16,455 nucleotides of DNA from JACVRM01 sp036824245. GTDB lineage: Bacteria; Actinomycetota; Thermoleophilia; Gaiellales; Gaiellaceae. Each line of letters starts with the position of its first letter. The stretch's first letter is position 1. Under the pieces are notes generated by a model. That model was not told the origin of the DNA, made no database searches, and saw only the letters and a list, made by a program, of their open reading frames with translations. The stretch covers positions 1 through 16,455 of the forward strand of contig DAITAO010000070.1 in the NCBI GenBank assembly GCA_036824245.1, in the 5' to 3' direction. Shown piece by piece: positions 14,269 through 16,455 of this stretch. The position numbers were made by a program, and so were the translations under genes.

Positions 14269-14864
14269 TAGCGAACCGCCTCGACTAGCCGCCGCGCCTC
14301 TGCTTCCACGTCTTCTGCCGCCGTCAAAGCGGACCCCACCCCGACCGCCGCCGCGCCCGCGTCGAGGAAAGCACGAGCGTTCGAGACGTCGACTCCGCCC
14401 GTGACGAGCAGCAGCAAGCCGGCGAGCGGCGCAAGTACTTCGCGCACGTAGTCGGGACCTCCGAGCCTTCCGGGAAACAACTTCACGAGCGGCCCACCGA
14501 ACGCGGCTGCAGCAGCGAGCTCCGACGGCGTCAGCGCGCCGGGGACCGCCGCGATCCCAAGTTGCCGGCAGCGCTCCACGACAGCGGGGTCGAGCACCGG
14601 CGAGACGCATGCTTCCGCACCCACCCGCGCAGCAGCCTCAGCCTGCTCGGGCGTCCTGACCGTGCCGGCCAGCACAGTCAGCTCCTTGCGCCGCGCAAGC
14701 CGATCAAGAGCGGCGAGCGCATGCTCCGAATCGAGCGTGACCTCGACCACACGAATGCCGCCGGCGACGACCGCGTCCACGACGGCGTCGAGATCGGGCA
14801 CGCGGCGCAGGACGGCAACGAGCCGCTCGCTCCGGATCCGCTCGACGACCGTCCCGCCGCTCAT
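14268..14864 (-). CDS. KDPG/KHG aldolase family protein
   Basis: This 198-residue class I TIM-barrel aldolase would cleave or form a 2-keto-3-deoxy sugar acid (phosphate) through a pyruvate Schiff base. The Schiff-base lysine is K128 in LVKLFP, and the general acid/base glutamate is E41 in VVEVTLDS. AGTVRTPEQA matches the family's GTV-P loop, SPVLDP the proline strand, PGALTPSE the PGxxTPSE turn, and TGGVDVSNARAF the phosphate-side loop. The residue after EVTL is aspartate, where KDPG aldolase of E. coli has the arginine that contacts the substrate carboxylate; this suggests a shifted substrate. The ATG at 14864 is chosen; an in-frame ATG at 14876 would add MLAP. It starts head to head with the SDR gene, only 24 bases away. 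Confidence 0.88.
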   Translation of the reverse strand: MSGGTVVERIRSERLVAVLRRVPDLDAVVDAVVAGGIRVVEVTLDSEHALAALDRLARRKELTVLAGTVRTPEQAEAAARVGAEACVSPVLDPAVVERCRQLGIAAVPGALTPSELAAAAAFGGPLVKLFPGRLGGPDYVREVLAPLAGLLLLVTGGVDVSNARAFLDAGAAAVGVGSALTAAEDVEAEARRLVEAVR

Positions 14865-14865
14865 C

Positions 14866-14881
14866 GGTGCAAGCATGCACC
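14866..14881. promoter_or_regulatory. Inverted repeat between divergent aldolase and SDR genes
   Basis: GGTGCA (14866-14871) and TGCACC (14876-14881) form a perfect 6-bp inverted repeat around AGCA. It lies in the 24-base gap between the two divergent start codons. It could be an operator or a short hairpin. No -10 or -35 element fits in this gap, so promoters must lie inside the neighbouring coding regions. Confidence 0.35.
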
Positions 14882-14888
14882 CCGAGAC

Positions 14889-15548
14889 GTGAGCGTCGCG
14901 GTCGTCACCGGCTCGTCGGGTGGAATCGGCTCCGCCGCCGTGCGCGCCTTCGAAGCGGCCGGCTTCACCGTGCACGGGCTGCAGGCCGAGGACGAGCCCG
15001 CCACCGTCTTCGGTGCTCTCGAGCGGCTCGACGCCCTTTTCTGCGCGCACGGGATCAGCGGCCGGAGCCTCGGCGACGGTCCCGTCGAGACCTGCACAGA
15101 GGAGGGGTGGGATGCGGTCTTCGACGCAAATCTGCGGAGCGTGTTCCTCTACTGCAAGCGGGCGCTGCCGCTGCTGCGGGCGGCGGGCGGCGGCGCGATC
15201 GTCACGCTCTCGTCATCGCTCGGCCTCGTCGGCGGAGACGACGACTTCGCGACGCACGCGTACGCCGCCTCGAAGGCCGGCGTGATCGGACTGACCCGCG
15301 CGATGGCCGTCACCTACGCGAGGGACGGGATCCGCTGCAACGTGATCTGCCCCGGGCTCATCGAGACGCCGATGAGCCGCCGCGTCCAGGACGATCCGCG
15401 TCTCCGCGCACGCCTGCCTGAGCTGCAGCCCCTGACCGGCACGCTCGGACGTCCCGAGGACGTCGCGGATGCGGCGGTGTACCTGGCGACTGCGCCGTTC
15501 GTGACGGGTGCGGTTCTGACCGTCGACGGGGGTTGGACAGCACGATGA
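14889..15548 (+). CDS. Short-chain dehydrogenase/reductase (SDR), shortened form
   Basis: This 219-residue NAD(P)-dependent oxidoreductase is of classical SDR type. The cofactor loop is TGSSGGIG at 7-14. The catalytic triad is present, with serine in VTLSSS near 109 and Y125 and K129 in HAYAASKAG. DANLRSVF around 79-86 carries the conserved asparagine, and ICPGLIETPM and VTGAVLTVDGGW match the C-terminal family pattern. It is about 30 residues shorter than usual. The stretch between the glycine loop and the NNAG position, here CAHG at 52-55, is compressed, so the beta-3/alpha-C region seems missing. The GTG at 14889 is the only start close to the first strand. It ends in an ATGA overlap with the next gene. 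A sugar or polyol dehydrogenase role is likely from context. Confidence 0.88.
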   Translation: MSVAVVTGSSGGIGSAAVRAFEAAGFTVHGLQAEDEPATVFGALERLDALFCAHGISGRSLGDGPVETCTEEGWDAVFDANLRSVFLYCKRALPLLRAAGGGAIVTLSSSLGLVGGDDDFATHAYAASKAGVIGLTRAMAVTYARDGIRCNVICPGLIETPMSRRVQDDPRLRARLPELQPLTGTLGRPEDVADAAVYLATAPFVTGAVLTVDGGWTAR

Positions 15549-16057
15549 GCAGGAACAGTCCCTGGCACCATGTGACCGTGCGGAACTTCAGCTTCATCGG
15601 TGTGGTCGTCGCTCTTCTGGCGCCCATCTTCGGACCCGACCGCTCGCAGCCGCCGGCGAAGACCTTCACGGTGACGAAGGCACAGACTGCGTTCAAGGCA
15701 CAGACGGGGCTGGAGCTCGTCCACTTCCGCGCCGCGTCCACACCCGAGGTCACGTCGCTGCGAACGAAGCCGGCTCGGACGACGCGCTTCGGCGACTTCC
15801 AGCTGTTCGTCCTTCACCCCAGCAGTGTCAAGCGGATGAAACGCGTCTTCACGAACGGCGTGGCGCCCAACCCGCAGGGCATTCACTGGGTGCCCGACCG
15901 CGCCGGGGGATGGATCGCCGTCACCGTGTTCGAACGGAACCTCGTGCTCGCATGGTTCCCGCACCAGGGGAGCCAGGAGCTCGACGACCGCTGGTACCGG
16001 CTCCAGGGTGCGGTGGCGGAGCTTGCCCCACGGGCGAAGCGCAAGTTGGTGGCGTAG
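15545..16057 (+). CDS. Hypothetical membrane-anchored or secreted protein
   Basis: A 170-residue protein I do not recognise. Residues 1-14 are polar and slightly basic, then a single hydrophobic segment (FSFIGVVVALLAPIF, about 15-29) could be a signal anchor or signal peptide. The remainder is a compact soluble domain with alternating strands: FGDFQLFVLHPSS, GIHWVPDRAGGWIAVTVFERNLVLAWFP, then a helix DDRWYRLQGAVAEL. It has no cysteines and no obvious catalytic motif. The ATG overlaps the SDR stop as ATGA, so it is translated after the SDR, yet its content suggests no sugar role. A longer frame from 15533 exists but lacks this coupling. The coding assignment is supported by gene order and composition, not by homology. 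Confidence 0.65.
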   Translation: MSRNSPWHHVTVRNFSFIGVVVALLAPIFGPDRSQPPAKTFTVTKAQTAFKAQTGLELVHFRAASTPEVTSLRTKPARTTRFGDFQLFVLHPSSVKRMKRVFTNGVAPNPQGIHWVPDRAGGWIAVTVFERNLVLAWFPHQGSQELDDRWYRLQGAVAELAPRAKRKLVA

Positions 16058-16323
16058 TACCGGTCGACCACGTGAAGCTGCCGGTCGCGGACCTGGACGC
16101 GAGCCGGGCGTTCTACACCGCGGCGCTGGCTCCCTTCGGGTACCGGCTCGTGTACGACAAGGAACCCGCACTCGGCTGCGGCGTGGGCGACGGTGGAGAC
16201 GACGACGAGCCGTTCGCCCTCCTGCGCGCCCATTCTCACGTGATTGAACCGCACGAACGGACCAAGCCCGGGAGCGCTGTAACAGCTCCGCTGCTGGGCT
16301 CGAACGACTCAGATTGCGAATAG
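16054..16323 (+). pseudogene. Remnant of a VOC-fold (glyoxalase/dioxygenase-like) gene
   Basis: The frame reads VDHVKLPVADLDASRAFY, AALAPFGYRLVYDKEPAL and GVGDGGDDDEPFALL. This is the first half of a VOC-superfamily protein of the type with a metal histidine in the opening DHV. There is no usable start: two GTA codons precede the homology, and in-frame ATGs lie about 100 bases inside the previous gene. Homology stops near 16225, after roughly 55 residues, where a full protein would have about 125. The frame then wanders to a TAG at 16321. It looks like a gene broken by deletion or recombination, though sequencing error at the contig edge cannot be excluded. Confidence 0.5.
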
Positions 16324-16455
16324 CCCATTCCAGTGTGCCCTGCTCGACGAGGTCGGCGTCCCCCCGCACACAGCGCATCACGGACGACGTACGGCTCCGC
16401 GGTGCTCCGCATTCCCTGGCGGTTGGTGGCCGCTACGTGTGGGTGGGCCAGCCGC
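16324..16455. other. Unassigned right edge
   Basis: I see no supportable gene, repeat or RNA here. Together with the VOC remnant this makes a stretch of about 400 bases without an intact gene. A minus-strand frame (16381 downward, beginning MMRCVRGDADLVEQ) runs leftward through the remnant and on into the reverse strand of the SDR gene. Its codon use differs from the window's real genes and it is not supported. Confidence 0.4.

Noticed and set aside
16262..16320. tRNA-like T-arm (minus strand contains GTTCGAGCCC)
   Set aside because: The flanking bases do not form a five-base T-stem, and no anticodon or acceptor stem can be drawn.
15314..16381. 355-codon minus-strand frame starting MMRCVRGDADLVEQ
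   Set aside because: Most of it lies opposite the SDR and hypothetical genes. The first 50 residues are not obviously shadow but match no family I know and use atypical codons.

Overview
The window is very GC-rich, uses GTG starts heavily, and packs its genes into operons with start and stop codons overlapping by four bases. This suggests a high-GC actinobacterium. A soil lineage such as Thermoleophilia would fit, but that is a guess from style; no taxonomic marker is present. There is no rRNA, tRNA, CRISPR array or recognisable insertion sequence.

Layout. (1) Bases 120-3755, plus strand: a tightly coupled operon of a GntR/UTRA regulator, a DUF4432 aldose-epimerase-like protein, a Gfo/Idh/MocA oxidoreductase and a TIM-barrel sugar isomerase/epimerase. 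A lipoprotein gene (3800-4822) follows and converges with the next block, sharing a CTAG palindrome that serves both stop codons. (2) Bases 4819-12923, minus strand, read right to left: a SIS-domain protein, a sugar-binding protein, a two-domain ABC ATPase, two RbsC-type permeases, an IolC-like PfkB kinase, a zinc alcohol/polyol dehydrogenase and a HAD phosphatase or mutase. (3) Bases 12924-13041: a divergent control region with a good sigma-70-like promoter overlapped by a tandem pair of GTnTAnAC boxes, the HutC-type GntR operator consensus. (4) Bases 13042-14253, plus strand: a second Gfo/Idh/MocA oxidoreductase. (5) Bases 14268-14864, minus strand: a KDPG-aldolase family protein, starting head to head with a short SDR dehydrogenase on the plus strand (14889-15548). 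(6) A small membrane-anchored hypothetical protein, then a broken VOC-fold remnant and about 130 bases with nothing I can assign.

Together the genes look like one carbohydrate uptake and catabolism locus: import by a CUT2-type ABC transporter; oxidation and isomerisation by two Gfo/Idh enzymes, a TIM-barrel enzyme, an MDR and an SDR; phosphorylation by a PfkB kinase; and cleavage by a pyruvate-type aldolase. The regulator is probably the GntR/UTRA protein at the left edge. The substrate is not identifiable from sequence. The set does not match complete inositol, pentose, hexuronate or sulfoquinovose pathways. The Gfo/Idh plus TIM-barrel pairing recalls oxidation-elimination routes for anhydrosugars or glycosides, which is a hypothesis only.
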